From positions 62,001 to 126,000 of the forward strand of contig NZ_CP040984.1 of NCBI RefSeq assembly GCF_006364715.1: a DNA stretch of 64,000 bases, written 5' to 3'. The first letter of the stretch is position 1. Each line of letters begins with the position of its first letter. The notes below the pieces were generated by a model. The model saw only the letters and a list, made by a program, of their open reading frames with translations. It searched no databases and was not told the DNA's origin. A program made the translations under genes and the position numbers. Positions 32,086-41,439 of the stretch are shown in pieces. The DNA comes from Candidatus Methylopumilus planktonicus (lineage in GTDB: Bacteria > Pseudomonadota > Gammaproteobacteria > Burkholderiales > Methylophilaceae).

Positions 32086-32931
32086 TTAAGTGATCTCAAT
32101 GTCTCCCTCATAAAGACTGACGGCCGGGCCTTTCATCATTACAGCAGATGAAGATCCTTTCCAATCGATGGATAACGACCCGCCAGGCATATCAACCTTC
32201 ACTGGTGATATAAGTAAATGACGTTTGATCCCTGATACTGCTGCAGCGCATGCCCCTGTTCCGCAGGCAAGTGTTTCTCCTACACCCCTTTCAAAAACAC
32301 GCAAACGAATATGATGGGGCGATACAATTTCCATAAATCCAACGTTAACGCGTTTTGGAAAAAGTGCATGTGATTCCAAATAAGCACCTAATGTTTCAAC
32401 ATGAGCTTGAAGGGTGTTTTTTACAGTGATCACTGCGTGAGGATTGCCCATGGATAATACCGCCATATTTATGGTTTCTTTTTGATGAGGTAAATCTATT
32501 GAAATGGGATACTCATCCTTTTCGACATCTGAAATAAATGGAATAAGTTTAGTATTAAAAATAGGTTCACCCATATTTACTTCAATCATATGCTCATTAT
32601 CTTCAGTGAGTTCAATGACCCCCGATTTTGTTTCTACGCGAATGGATTGCTTATGCGTTAAGTGCTTATCTTTTACAAATCGATAAAAACAACGCGCACC
32701 ATTGCCACATTGCTCAACTTCGCCGCCATCTTGATTAAAAATACGATATTTGAAATCAACGTTTTCGAGTAATGTATTTTCAACAACGAGAAGCTGATCA
32801 AACCCAATGCCAAGTTGTCGATGAGATAAGGATCGAATCACATCTTTAGATAGCTTGAATGGTGACTTTGTATGATCGAGCACTATAAAGTCATTACCAA
32901 TTCCATGCATTTTTGTAAAATGAAGTTTCAT
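32086..32931 (-). CDS. dapF: Diaminopimelate epimerase
   Basis: 281 aa. Interconverts LL- and meso-diaminopimelate for lysine and peptidoglycan. Both catalytic Cys motifs are present: QCGNGARCF (residue ~73) and LACGTGACAAAV (~220). GIGNDFIVLD and FDQLLVVE near the start and MGNPHAV in the middle are family features. Same strand as lpxL-like and xerC, spaced 15 and 5 bp. Confidence 0.97.
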   Translation of the reverse strand: MKLHFTKMHGIGNDFIVLDHTKSPFKLSKDVIRSLSHRQLGIGFDQLLVVENTLLENVDFKYRIFNQDGGEVEQCGNGARCFYRFVKDKHLTHKQSIRVETKSGVIELTEDNEHMIEVNMGEPIFNTKLIPFISDVEKDEYPISIDLPHQKETINMAVLSMGNPHAVITVKNTLQAHVETLGAYLESHALFPKRVNVGFMEIVSPHHIRLRVFERGVGETLACGTGACAAAVSGIKRHLLISPVKVDMPGGSLSIDWKGSSSAVMMKGPAVSLYEGDIEIT

Positions 32932-32945
32932 ACAATGATTGTCTC

Positions 32946-33785
32946 TTATTTGTTTGGTTTTTTAAATCGCTGATAATTCCAAAGATACTGTGTTGGATAT
33001 TTTCGAATGAGCATCTCGAGCCGATCATTAATGCCTTGGGGGGAGTGGTCTTGACCTAAGGGCTCAATATAGACGTCATATCCCCGGCCACGCGTAAGTC
33101 TATGGCCAAAACCAATGAGAACAGTTGCGTTAGAAGATTCTGCAAGTTTAGAAACAAGCGTCATGGTATAGGCGGGCGTATTAAAAAATTGAGCCCATAC
33201 GCCCTGGCCTTCATTAGGAACTTGATCAGGCAATACGCCAATTGCTTCGCCCTTTTTTAACGCTTGCATTAATTGCTTAACGCCATGGAGGTTAGCTTCA
33301 GCGAGATGAACTTGGGAATGACGTCTTCCAGATAAAACAATATTTGCAAGCCAGTTTAGTTTTGGACGCTTAAATAGAACAGTGATGGGGTGAAAGTGCG
33401 CGTAGTACTGAGCAGTAATTTCAAAACAGCCTAAATGAGGCGTTAAAAAAATAATACCCTTTTTCTTTTTGAGAGCAGTTTCAACATGCTGCCATCCGTA
33501 ACATTGTTTGACCCAGCGAAAATTCTTTTGAGGTGAGTTAAACCAAATTGCAGGGGCTTCCGTAAGACATTTGCCAATTTCTCGGACCGATAATTGTGTA
33601 AGTTTTTTTAAATTATTTTCATCGGATGAAATAAAAGCATGTTTTAAATTAGCATCTATTCGCTCTTTAAACCGACGATCAAATTGATAAGCAACAAGAC
33701 CTAATAACTCCCCTAATCCATGCAAGATAAAGAGAGGTAACTGAAAGAATACAGCAATGAAAAATAAGGATAGTCTTGAAAGCAT
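32946..33785 (-). CDS. Lipid A biosynthesis acyltransferase (LpxL/HtrB-like)
   Basis: 279 aa with an N-terminal membrane segment (LSLFFIAVFFQLPLFILHGL), the HX4E catalytic motif HLGCFE, LFKRPKLNWL and GVLPDQVPNEGQGVWAQFF. Adds a secondary acyl chain to Kdo-lipid A at the inner membrane. It is somewhat shorter than E. coli LpxL (306 aa). Divergent from metK with 67 bp between. Confidence 0.92.
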   Translation of the reverse strand: MLSRLSLFFIAVFFQLPLFILHGLGELLGLVAYQFDRRFKERIDANLKHAFISSDENNLKKLTQLSVREIGKCLTEAPAIWFNSPQKNFRWVKQCYGWQHVETALKKKKGIIFLTPHLGCFEITAQYYAHFHPITVLFKRPKLNWLANIVLSGRRHSQVHLAEANLHGVKQLMQALKKGEAIGVLPDQVPNEGQGVWAQFFNTPAYTMTLVSKLAESSNATVLIGFGHRLTRGRGYDVYIEPLGQDHSPQGINDRLEMLIRKYPTQYLWNYQRFKKPNK

Positions 33786-33852
33786 AATTGTCTTTAAACG
33801 CGATATTTTGCTATTCTAAACGCTTTACGTAATTTAGAACTTGGAAAAAACT

Positions 33853-35010
33853 ATGAGCGAGCATCTATTTACTTCGGAATCTGTTTCCGAAGGTCATCCA
33901 GATAAAGTAGCTGATCAGATATCCGATGCGATTCTTGATGCTATTTTAGAGCAAGACCCTACTGCTCGTGTTGCAGCTGAAACACTAACAAATACAGGGC
34001 TTGTTGTATTAGCAGGTGAGATCACCACGACAGCTAATGTGGATTACATCAAGGTTGCCCGCGATACGATTCGTTACATTGGATATGACAATACGGATTA
34101 CGGCATTGATTATAAAGGCTGTGCTGTTCTTGTCGCCTATGACAAGCAGTCACCTGATATTGCTCATGGTGTGGATGTCGCTTTAGATGACCCATTAGAC
34201 CAGGGGGCAGGTGATCAAGGTTTAATGTTTGGTTATGCCTGTGATGAAACAGCGCAGCTGATGCCTATGCCTATTTGGCTATCTCACCGTTTAATGGAAA
34301 GACAGTCTTATTTAAGAAAAGATGGCAGACTTCCTTGGCTGCGTCCGGATGCTAAGGCACAAGTCACTTTAAAGTATAAAGACCATAAGCCTCAATCGAT
34401 TGATACAGTTGTGCTATCAACGCAGCATGACCCAGAGGTGTCACTCGAGACCATTCGCGAATCAGTGATTGAAGAAATTATTAAGCCTATTTTGCCTAAA
34501 GAGCTTATGAAAGGCGACATCAAGTATCTTGTAAATCCTACTGGCAGATTTGTCATTGGAGGCCCCCAAGGCGATTGTGGACTTACTGGGCGTAAAATTA
34601 TTGTAGATACCTACGGCGGTTCTGCACCTCATGGTGGCGGGGCTTTTTCAGGAAAAGATCCGAGCAAAGTTGATCGTTCAGCAGCATACGCTGCACGCTA
34701 TGTGGCTAAAAATATTGTGGCAGCAGGCTTAGCCTCTCGCTGCTTAGTTCAAATTTCATATGCGATTGGCGTTGCAAGACCGACCTCAGTTATGGTGGAA
34801 ACTTACGGCACAGGCAAGATTGCAGACGAAAAATTGACCACATTAGTTCTTGAGCATTTTGATTTAAGACCTAAAGGCATTGTGCAAATGCTTGATTTAT
34901 TACGTCCCATTTATAAGAAAACAGCGGCTTATGGGCATTTTGGCCGTGACGAGCCAGAATTTTCATGGGAAGCAGCAGATAAAGCTCAAATCCTTAAATC
35001 AGCAAGTTAA
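33853..35010 (+). CDS. metK: S-adenosylmethionine synthetase
   Basis: 385 aa from MSEHLFTSESVSEGHPDKV; an upstream TTG reading (33841) is not needed. Makes SAM from methionine and ATP. Motifs: SEGHPDKVADQISDA, GDQGLMFGYA (ATP binding), GGGAFSGKDPSKVDRSAAY (phosphate loop) and DRSAAYAARY. Begins the methyl-cycle group metK-ahcY-metF, though the ahcY-metF part has its own promoter. Confidence 0.98.
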   Translation: MSEHLFTSESVSEGHPDKVADQISDAILDAILEQDPTARVAAETLTNTGLVVLAGEITTTANVDYIKVARDTIRYIGYDNTDYGIDYKGCAVLVAYDKQSPDIAHGVDVALDDPLDQGAGDQGLMFGYACDETAQLMPMPIWLSHRLMERQSYLRKDGRLPWLRPDAKAQVTLKYKDHKPQSIDTVVLSTQHDPEVSLETIRESVIEEIIKPILPKELMKGDIKYLVNPTGRFVIGGPQGDCGLTGRKIIVDTYGGSAPHGGGAFSGKDPSKVDRSAAYAARYVAKNIVAAGLASRCLVQISYAIGVARPTSVMVETYGTGKIADEKLTTLVLEHFDLRPKGIVQMLDLLRPIYKKTAAYGHFGRDEPEFSWEAADKAQILKSAS

Positions 35011-35030
35011 TTTCTAGATTTTTTAAGTAT

Positions 35031-35059
35031 TTGAACCATTCGTACTTTTAATTTATAAT
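35031..35059 (+). promoter_or_regulatory. Predicted promoter of the SAH riboswitch-ahcY-metF operon
   Basis: TTGAAC (35031-35036), 17-bp spacer, TATAAT (35054-35059). The start site would be about 35066, just at the beginning of the aptamer. Confidence 0.7.
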
Positions 35060-35065
35060 GCATTC

Positions 35066-35142
35066 CTTCTGAGGAACGCTGCGAGATTTTTTCATAAAAT
35101 CCCAGGCTCAGATTACAAGTTTACTTGTAAACGGCGTTCACC
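35066..35142 (+). promoter_or_regulatory. SAH riboswitch upstream of ahcY
   Basis: Conserved blocks in order: TGAGGAACGCTGCGA (35070-35084), CCCAGGCTCA (35101-35110) and ACGGCGTTCACC (35131-35142), matching the S-adenosylhomocysteine aptamer known upstream of ahcY in betaproteobacteria. It switches the operon on when SAH builds up. A hairpin follows downstream. Confidence 0.9.
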
Positions 35143-35156
35143 AATTTATAACCGTG

Positions 35157-35198
35157 CCAGTCACGGGATGTTGGTGGATACCGAAACATCCCAGCTGG
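35157..35198 (+). promoter_or_regulatory. Leader hairpin after the SAH aptamer
   Basis: GGGATGTT (35165-35172) pairs with AACATCCC (35185-35192), flanked by CCAG (35157-35160) and CTGG (35195-35198). It lies between aptamer and RBS (AAAAGGAA, 35212-35219) and has no T run, so a translational rather than terminator role is more likely; this is an inference. Confidence 0.5.
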
Positions 35199-35225
35199 TC
35201 ACTTAGCATTCAAAAGGAATTTAAA

Positions 35226-36647
35226 ATGAATACAGTGACTAACCAAAATTTAAATACACAAGACTATCTTATTGCCGATATTAATCAGGCTGACTTTGGC
35301 CGAAAAGAAATCGCCATTGCAGAGACTGAAATGCCAGGCCTCATGGCTATTCGTGAAGAATATTCAAAAGTTAAACCATTAAAAGGTGCGCGCATTAGCG
35401 GCTCACTCCATATGACGATTCAAACAGCAGTGCTTATTGAAACCCTCAAGGATTTGGGGGCTGAGGTGAGATGGGCATCTTGCAACATCTATTCAACGCA
35501 AGACCATGCAGCAGCAGCGATAGCTAAAAGTGGGACGCCTGTTTTTGCTTTTAAAGGTGAAACGCTTGATCAATATTGGGAATATACGCATCGTATTTTT
35601 GAATGGAGCGATGGCGGCTATACCAATATGATTCTAGATGATGGTGGCGATGCAACTTTACTTCTTCACTTAGGTACGCGCGCTGAAAAAGATGCTGCAT
35701 TGATTTCTAAGCCATCAAGCGAAGAGGAAGTTTCACTTTTTAATTCAATCAAGCAACAGTTAGCAATTGACCCTCATTGGTATTCTGAAAGGCTTAAACA
35801 CATTAAAGGGGTGACTGAAGAGACGACAACAGGCGTTCATCGTTTATATCAAATGCACAAAGAAGGTAAATTGGCTTTCCCTGCAATTAATGTCAATGAT
35901 TCAGTGACTAAATCTAAATTTGATAATCTTTATGGCTGCCGCGAATCTCTAGTAGACGCTATTAAACGTGCAACGGACGTGATGATTGCAGGTAAGGTAG
36001 CTGTTGTGGCTGGATACGGTGATGTAGGCAAAGGTTCAGCACAAGCACTTCGCGCTTTGTCTGCACAAGTATGGGTCACTGAAATTGATCCTATTTGCGC
36101 ACTTCAAGCTGCAATGGAAGGGTACCGAGTCGTGACCATGGATTATGCTGCTGAACATGCTGACATTTTTGTAACAGCCACAGGTAATTATCATGTAATT
36201 ACTCGCGACCATATGTCGCGTATGAAACATCAAGCGATCGTTTGTAATATCGGCCACTTTGACAATGAAATTGATGTTGTATCTTTAAACGATTGCACAT
36301 GGGAAGAAATTAAACCGCAAGTTGACCACGTGATTTTTAAAGACGGTAAAAGAATCATCTTGCTTGCAAAAGGTAGGCTCGTGAATTTAGGATGTGGCAC
36401 AGGGCATCCAAGTTATGTGATGAGCTCATCTTTCGCGAATCAAACGATTGCTCAGATTGAATTATTTGCGCACTCTGAGAAATATCCAGTCGGTGTATAT
36501 ACCTTACCAAAACATTTGGATGAGAAAGTTGCTCGCTTGCAATTGAAAAAATTAAATGCTCAACTTACAAACTTATCAGAAGAACAGGCTAAGTATATTG
36601 GCGTTAAAGAAGAAGGACCTTACAAGCCTGAGCAGTATCGTTATTAA
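35226..36647 (+). CDS. ahcY: Adenosylhomocysteinase (S-adenosylhomocysteine hydrolase)
   Basis: 473 aa from MNTVTNQNLN; AAAAGGAA lies 6 nt upstream. Splits SAH into homocysteine and adenosine with bound NAD. Motifs: LKGARISGSLHMTIQTAVLI, WASCNIYSTQDHAAAA, DGGDATLLLH, the NAD loop GYGDVGKGSAQALRAL and a C-terminal KPEQYRY. Controlled by the SAH riboswitch; metF follows 2 bp later. Confidence 0.98.
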   Translation: MNTVTNQNLNTQDYLIADINQADFGRKEIAIAETEMPGLMAIREEYSKVKPLKGARISGSLHMTIQTAVLIETLKDLGAEVRWASCNIYSTQDHAAAAIAKSGTPVFAFKGETLDQYWEYTHRIFEWSDGGYTNMILDDGGDATLLLHLGTRAEKDAALISKPSSEEEVSLFNSIKQQLAIDPHWYSERLKHIKGVTEETTTGVHRLYQMHKEGKLAFPAINVNDSVTKSKFDNLYGCRESLVDAIKRATDVMIAGKVAVVAGYGDVGKGSAQALRALSAQVWVTEIDPICALQAAMEGYRVVTMDYAAEHADIFVTATGNYHVITRDHMSRMKHQAIVCNIGHFDNEIDVVSLNDCTWEEIKPQVDHVIFKDGKRIILLAKGRLVNLGCGTGHPSYVMSSSFANQTIAQIELFAHSEKYPVGVYTLPKHLDEKVARLQLKKLNAQLTNLSEEQAKYIGVKEEGPYKPEQYRY

Positions 36648-36649
36648 TC

Positions 36650-37486
36650 ATGCCTAGGAAAATTTCTTACAGTTTTGAGTTTTTTCCTCCCAGTTCACCG
36701 GAAGGTATAAAAAACTCAAAAGATACGCGTCAGCAACTTTCTGCATTTAAGCCCGAATTTTACTCGGTGACATTCGGTGCAGGGGGTTCTACGCGAGATC
36801 TGACGCTTGAAACAGTATTAGAAATAAAACAAGAAGGCTTTAATGCGGTACCTCATATTTCAGGTATTTCATCGACAAAAGCAGAAATTAAAACTTTACT
36901 CGATCTCTATCAGCAACATGATATTAAGCACCTTGTAGTCTTGAGAGGTGATGTGCCACATGGCGCAGTGTCGAGAGGAGAGTTTAAACATGCTAATGAA
37001 TTGGTAAGTTTTATTCGACAAGAAACCAATGATTATTTTCATATTGAAGTAGGGGCCTACCCTGAATATCATCCTGAAGCAGTCTCATCACAAACGGACA
37101 TTCAAAACTTTAAAAATAAAGTGGATGCAGGAGCTAACTCGGCTATCACACAATTCTTTTTCAATGCTGACGCATATTTTAGATTTATGGATGAATGCTT
37201 GATTGCAGATATCAACATCCCAATTGTGCCAGGCGTTATGCCAATATATAACATTAAGCAATTGGCTCGCTTCGCGTCTAATTGTGGTGCAGAAATTCCT
37301 CGTTGGCTAAGAATTAAATTAGAGAGCTACGGGGACGACTTACCTTCATTAAGATCATACGGCGTAGATGTGGTATCTGAACTTTGTGAAACGTTGATTG
37401 AATGGGACGTGCCGAGCTTACATTTTTACACGTTAAATCAAGCAGGCATTATTACCCGCATCATTAAAAATATAGAAGGTACTTAG
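36650..37486 (+). CDS. metF: 5,10-methylenetetrahydrofolate reductase
   Basis: 278 aa. FAD enzyme reducing 5,10-methylene-THF to 5-methyl-THF for methionine. Motifs: SYSFEFFPPSSPEG, FYSVTFGAGGSTRD, HLVVLRGDVPHG, FHIEVGAYPEYHPEA and ITQFFFNADAYFRF. Second gene of the SAH-riboswitch operon, thus linking methyl donor supply to SAH level. The last 4 bp overlap the convergent smg gene. Confidence 0.97.
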   Translation: MPRKISYSFEFFPPSSPEGIKNSKDTRQQLSAFKPEFYSVTFGAGGSTRDLTLETVLEIKQEGFNAVPHISGISSTKAEIKTLLDLYQQHDIKHLVVLRGDVPHGAVSRGEFKHANELVSFIRQETNDYFHIEVGAYPEYHPEAVSSQTDIQNFKNKVDAGANSAITQFFFNADAYFRFMDECLIADINIPIVPGVMPIYNIKQLARFASNCGAEIPRWLRIKLESYGDDLPSLRSYGVDVVSELCETLIEWDVPSLHFYTLNQAGIITRIIKNIEGT

Positions 37487-37944
37487 TGTAAAACTAAGTT
37501 GTGATCTTGGTAGATTGCATCTTCTATAAATAAAAAGTCTTTTTCTCGACCTTCATTCCAAAGCGCCATCATTACAATCCAGCGCATTTCCTCGATATTA
37601 ATATGCTCTTGTTTGAGAGCCATAGCGCGATCAAGGATAATTTCTCGTTCATTTGGGTCAAGCACCTTGGCTTGCTCTAGAAATAATACAAAACCTAAGC
37701 TTTCAGCACTGATCTTTTTTTGTTCATTTTCTGAGTACATGCGATAACCTAATGAAGAACAAGCATTATTTTTTACAGGGATAGCATTAGTCATCGCTTT
37801 TAGCTGATTAAACCAAGTAAAGGCATTTTCAATATCTTGATTATCAAATCCGGCAGCTTCGAGCTCTGCAGTTATGCTTTTGAAGTCAGGCAAATTTTGG
37901 GTGCTCAGATAATTTTCAAACATATAGATAAGCAGTTCTAGCAT
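37483..37944 (-). CDS. smg: Smg family protein (DUF494)
   Basis: 153 aa. Recognised by MLELLIYMFENYLST, LEAAGFDNQDIENAFTWF and the C-terminal EMRWIVMMALWNEG. Smg is normally encoded after dprA, upstream of topA, and its function is not established. Here neither dprA nor a LysM gene separates it from def: 177 bp with no gene (37945-38121) lie between, which points to deletion of those genes. Convergent with metF. Confidence 0.92.
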   Translation of the reverse strand: MLELLIYMFENYLSTQNLPDFKSITAELEAAGFDNQDIENAFTWFNQLKAMTNAIPVKNNACSSLGYRMYSENEQKKISAESLGFVLFLEQAKVLDPNEREIILDRAMALKQEHINIEEMRWIVMMALWNEGREKDFLFIEDAIYQDHNLVLH

Positions 37945-38121
37945 AAAGATTCCTTTACGATAGTGAATGAAAAATTACTTAGAAGTAAGTGAAGGCTAAA
38001 TGAACTTGAGTCAGGTAATTGAGCTATTAGCAAAGTATAATATTCTTAATATGTCTAATAAATTTAAGGCGTTTAGACCTTGTAGATAAGTTATCAGCAA
38101 TAAATAAAATAATCAACATTT

Positions 38122-38634
38122 ATGGCAATTTTAAATATATTAAATTATCCTGACCCAAAACTGCATACTATTGCAAAACCAATCGAGGTTGTGGATAACT
38201 CCATTAGGAGGCTTATCGATGATATGGCGGAAACCATGTATTCTGCCCCCGGCATAGGATTAGCCGCAACTCAAGTTGATCGTCATCTTCAATTAATTTT
38301 GGTGGATATTTCTGAAACAAAAGATAATTTAAAGATTTTTATTAATCCTAAAATTATTGAATCATCAGGACAGCAAGTATATGAAGAAGGCTGTTTATCA
38401 GTGCCTGATGTATTTGAATCAGTGAAGCGTGCCGAACATATTAAAGTTCAAGCGCTTGATCGAGAGGGAAAATCTTTTGAGCTTGAAGCAGACGGTTTGC
38501 TGGCTGTCTGTATACAGCATGAAATGGACCATCTTCTAGGTAAGGTATTTGTAGAGTACTTGTCACCATTAAAACGCAATCGCATTAAAATAAAAATGAA
38601 AAAACGTGCCAAAGAGCATTTGGTTAATGTTTAA
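38122..38634 (+). CDS. def: Peptide deformylase
   Basis: 170 aa, the same length class as E. coli Def (169). Removes the formyl group from new proteins. All three motifs: GIGLAATQVD, EGCLSVPD and the metal site QHEMDHLLGKVF. First gene of def-fmt-rsmB, the usual order; fmt follows 18 bp later. The gap before it is gene-free. Confidence 0.97.
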   Translation: MAILNILNYPDPKLHTIAKPIEVVDNSIRRLIDDMAETMYSAPGIGLAATQVDRHLQLILVDISETKDNLKIFINPKIIESSGQQVYEEGCLSVPDVFESVKRAEHIKVQALDREGKSFELEADGLLAVCIQHEMDHLLGKVFVEYLSPLKRNRIKIKMKKRAKEHLVNV

Positions 38635-38652
38635 TTTAGCGACATCTGTATC

Positions 38653-39597
38653 GTGAATCACTTGAAAATTATTTTTGCTGGTACACCTGACTTTGCTGTT
38701 CCAGCATTGCAGGCTCTTTATGATAAAGATTATAAGGTGGTTGGTGTTTTAACTCAGCCTGACAGGCCATCAGGCCGAGGCTTGAAGCTTCAGCCGAGCC
38801 CTGTCAAGCTTAAAGCAAATGAATTAAGCATCCCTGTTTATCAGCCTTCAGAATTAAAAAGCAAACAATCATATGAGGCTTTAGCAGCAATTGATTTCAA
38901 TATAATGATTGTGGCAGCTTATGGACTTATTATTCCCCAAGCCATTCTAGACCTGCCTTCTTTGGGTTGTTTTAATATACATGCGTCACTATTACCAAGA
39001 TGGCGAGGTGCCGCTCCAATTCATCGTGCTATTTTGATAGGCGATAAGACAACCGGAGTCACAATTATGCGCGTAGTTCAAAAATTGGACGCGGGCGACA
39101 TGGTAAAAAAAGCTGAAATTCAAATCAGCGAAAAAGATACAACTGAGCAATTAACAAAAACACTTTCAATATTAGGCGCTAATCTAATGACAGAAGTCAT
39201 GGATGAATTAATTAAGCAAGGCGAGCTTCAATCTTCACCTCAAAATGAAGTCAATGTAACTTATGCTGAAAAAGTAACTAAAGAAGAGTCAAAAATTAAT
39301 TGGCATGACTCCGCTTTAGTAATTGCTAGAAAAGTCAGAGCATTTAATTCGTTTCCAGTCGCACAAACAGAATATCGTGAAGCTGTTTGTAAAATTTGGG
39401 AGGCTCAAGTTGCTATAGATACTAATGAAGATGCCAATATAGGCCAAATTATAAAGCTTGATGAATTTATTCATGTGAAATGTGGTGAAGGTGTTTTATC
39501 AATTAAAGAGCTTCAAATGCCTGGAGGCAAAAGACTTAAAGCCAAAGAGTTCATTTTAGGTCACCGGCCTATACTGGGAGACGTCTTTAAGTCGTAA
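38653..39597 (+). CDS. fmt: Methionyl-tRNA formyltransferase
   Basis: 314 aa with a GTG start (38653). Formylates initiator Met-tRNA using 10-formyl-THF. Motifs: LKIIFAGTPDFAVPALQAL, TQPDRPSGRGLKL, the formyl-THF site ASLLPRWRGAAPIHRAI and the catalytic D in TGVTIMRVVQKLDAGDM. The C-terminal OB-like domain is present (about 205-310). Pairs with def. Confidence 0.97.
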   Translation: MNHLKIIFAGTPDFAVPALQALYDKDYKVVGVLTQPDRPSGRGLKLQPSPVKLKANELSIPVYQPSELKSKQSYEALAAIDFNIMIVAAYGLIIPQAILDLPSLGCFNIHASLLPRWRGAAPIHRAILIGDKTTGVTIMRVVQKLDAGDMVKKAEIQISEKDTTEQLTKTLSILGANLMTEVMDELIKQGELQSSPQNEVNVTYAEKVTKEESKINWHDSALVIARKVRAFNSFPVAQTEYREAVCKIWEAQVAIDTNEDANIGQIIKLDEFIHVKCGEGVLSIKELQMPGGKRLKAKEFILGHRPILGDVFKS

Positions 39598-39602
39598 CTA
39601 TT

Positions 39603-40883
39603 TTGTATCACTCCCAACTTATTGCAGCGGATTGTGTGTCTGAAGTTATAAAAGGACATAATTTAAATCAAGTTTTTGAAAGACGCTTCGATCATCATCA
39701 GAATATTACACCCCAACAAAAATCAGTTGCGATTTTTTTGGCATATGGCGCTATTCGGTTCTTAGGTGAAAATCAATTTTTTATTCAGCAACTTATTAAT
39801 AAAAAAATAACAAATAAAAAAATTGAAGCTTTACTTTGTGTTGCTTTGTTTCAATTGAATCATGACCAATCCACAGATTTTACAGTGGTTAATGAAGCTG
39901 TAGAAGCAGCTAAATTCATTAATAAATCCTGGGCAGGTTCTTTTGTAAATGGAGTGCTAAGAAACTTTATTCGTCAGAAAGAAAAATTACAAACAGAATT
40001 AAAAAATGATGAAGCGGCTTTTTATTCATACCCCTCATGGTGGATTAATCTTATTAAAGAAAATTACACCAAGGACTGGGAAAGTATATTGTTGAATGGA
40101 AACAAGCATCCACCATTAATATTGAGAATTAACGAACGAAAAACTAACCTTAAGCAATATGAAGAAAAACTTAAGTCCGAAGCGATTTCGTATCGAGTGC
40201 TGGGAAATATTGCATTAGAGCTGACTCAGCCTACTGCCGTAGAAAAAATACCCGGATTTATGGATGGCGAAGTTTCTATCCAAGACTTTGGTGCGCAACT
40301 TGCCGCAAAACTTTTAGATTTGCAGGATGGCCAGATTTGTCTTGACGCATGCAGTGCGCCTGGAGGAAAAACTGGCCATATGCTAGAAATAGCAGATATT
40401 GAATTAGTGTCTATTGACCACCAAAAAGATCGCCTATATAAAGTAAAGGAAAATTTGGAGAGATTGCATCTTCACGCGCATTTAAAATGTTCAGATTTAA
40501 CAGCAGTAAATACATGGTGGAATGAAAAATTATTTGATCGTATCTTACTAGACGCCCCATGTTCTGCATCCGGCGTAGTAAGGCGTCACGTAGACATTAA
40601 ATGGTTAAGAAGGCCTCGCGATATTGAAATGTTTGCTAAACAACAAGAGGCTATGCTTGAAGCTATGTGGCAGCTATTAAAAAAGGGTGGTAAATTACTT
40701 TACGCGACATGCTCTATCTTTAATGGCGAGAATCAGAAGGTTATTGATCGTTTTATTAAAGAACATATAGACGCAAAAGAAGTAAAATGGTCTGTTGATT
40801 CAGAATATAGCAAATATGAGAATCAATTAATACCAAGCGAAAACCATGACGGATTCTTTTATGCATTGCTTGAAAAAAATTAA
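39603..40883 (+). CDS. rsmB: 16S rRNA (cytosine-967-C5)-methyltransferase
   Basis: 426 aa; start TTG 39603 appears most likely, as no ATG fits before MYHSQLIAADCVSEV. N-terminal NusB-like domain (~1-130) and a SAM-dependent methyltransferase with DACSAPGGKTGHMLE, LLDAPCSASGVVRRHVDIKW (catalytic Cys) and TCSIFNGENQKVI. Follows fmt by 5 bp. The end overlaps DUF4390 by 23 bp. Confidence 0.95.
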   Translation: MYHSQLIAADCVSEVIKGHNLNQVFERRFDHHQNITPQQKSVAIFLAYGAIRFLGENQFFIQQLINKKITNKKIEALLCVALFQLNHDQSTDFTVVNEAVEAAKFINKSWAGSFVNGVLRNFIRQKEKLQTELKNDEAAFYSYPSWWINLIKENYTKDWESILLNGNKHPPLILRINERKTNLKQYEEKLKSEAISYRVLGNIALELTQPTAVEKIPGFMDGEVSIQDFGAQLAAKLLDLQDGQICLDACSAPGGKTGHMLEIADIELVSIDHQKDRLYKVKENLERLHLHAHLKCSDLTAVNTWWNEKLFDRILLDAPCSASGVVRRHVDIKWLRRPRDIEMFAKQQEAMLEAMWQLLKKGGKLLYATCSIFNGENQKVIDRFIKEHIDAKEVKWSVDSEYSKYENQLIPSENHDGFFYALLEKN

Positions 40884-41439
40884 ATTAAGCATTTTCTTTA
40901 GCTTTTGGATGATTCTGTTTTTTTCTTCATCTACTATTGCGTCCGATAATAGCTTGATTATCAAAACTGCTGAAATCAATAGCCAATTCGAAGCATATTT
41001 TTTAAATGCTGATTTTGATTTATCTTTTAATGATGATTTAGATGAAGCCATAAAAAAAGGTATTCCTATTAATTTTATTATTGAATTTGAGCTAAAAAAG
41101 CCCAGAAAATATTGGTTTGATGAGGAAGTCACTAAAAAAACAAAAGAAATTCTATTAACATACCATGCGCTATCCAAACAATTCACTCTCACTGAGTCTG
41201 AAAATCGCCTTATTGCTTTTGATAATTTAACTCAGGCAAAAAATGAGCTAAAAAAGATAAAAAATTGGCGTATTTTTGATAAATCACAGATTGATGACAC
41301 TGAAAAGTACTCGGCTTATCTTCAAGTTAAATTAGATCAGACTAAATTACCAAAACAGCTTCAAGCAGATATAACCAGCAATCAAGAGTGGCAATTAGCT
41401 TCTAAACAATTTCAATGGACGTTCGTAAATAAAAAATGA
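40861..41439 (+). CDS. DUF4390 family exported protein
   Basis: 192 aa from MHCLKKIKLSIF, within the end of rsmB. A signal/anchor (SIFFSFWMILFFSSSTIA) precedes a domain with the DUF4390 features INFIIEFELKKPRKYWFDEE and YLQVKLDQTKLPKQLQ. In betaproteobacteria this gene routinely sits before ntrY. It overlaps ntrY by 4 bp (ATGA), so it is part of the ntrYX operon; its role is unknown. Confidence 0.88.
   Translation: MHCLKKIKLSIFFSFWMILFFSSSTIASDNSLIIKTAEINSQFEAYFLNADFDLSFNDDLDEAIKKGIPINFIIEFELKKPRKYWFDEEVTKKTKEILLTYHALSKQFTLTESENRLIAFDNLTQAKNELKKIKNWRIFDKSQIDDTEKYSAYLQVKLDQTKLPKQLQADITSNQEWQLASKQFQWTFVNKK

Noticed and set aside
35062..35220. ATTCCTT (35062-35068) pairing with the ahcY ribosome binding site AAGGAAT
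   Set aside because: With TATAAT at 35054-35059, transcription should start near 35066, so most of the first strand would not be in the mRNA.
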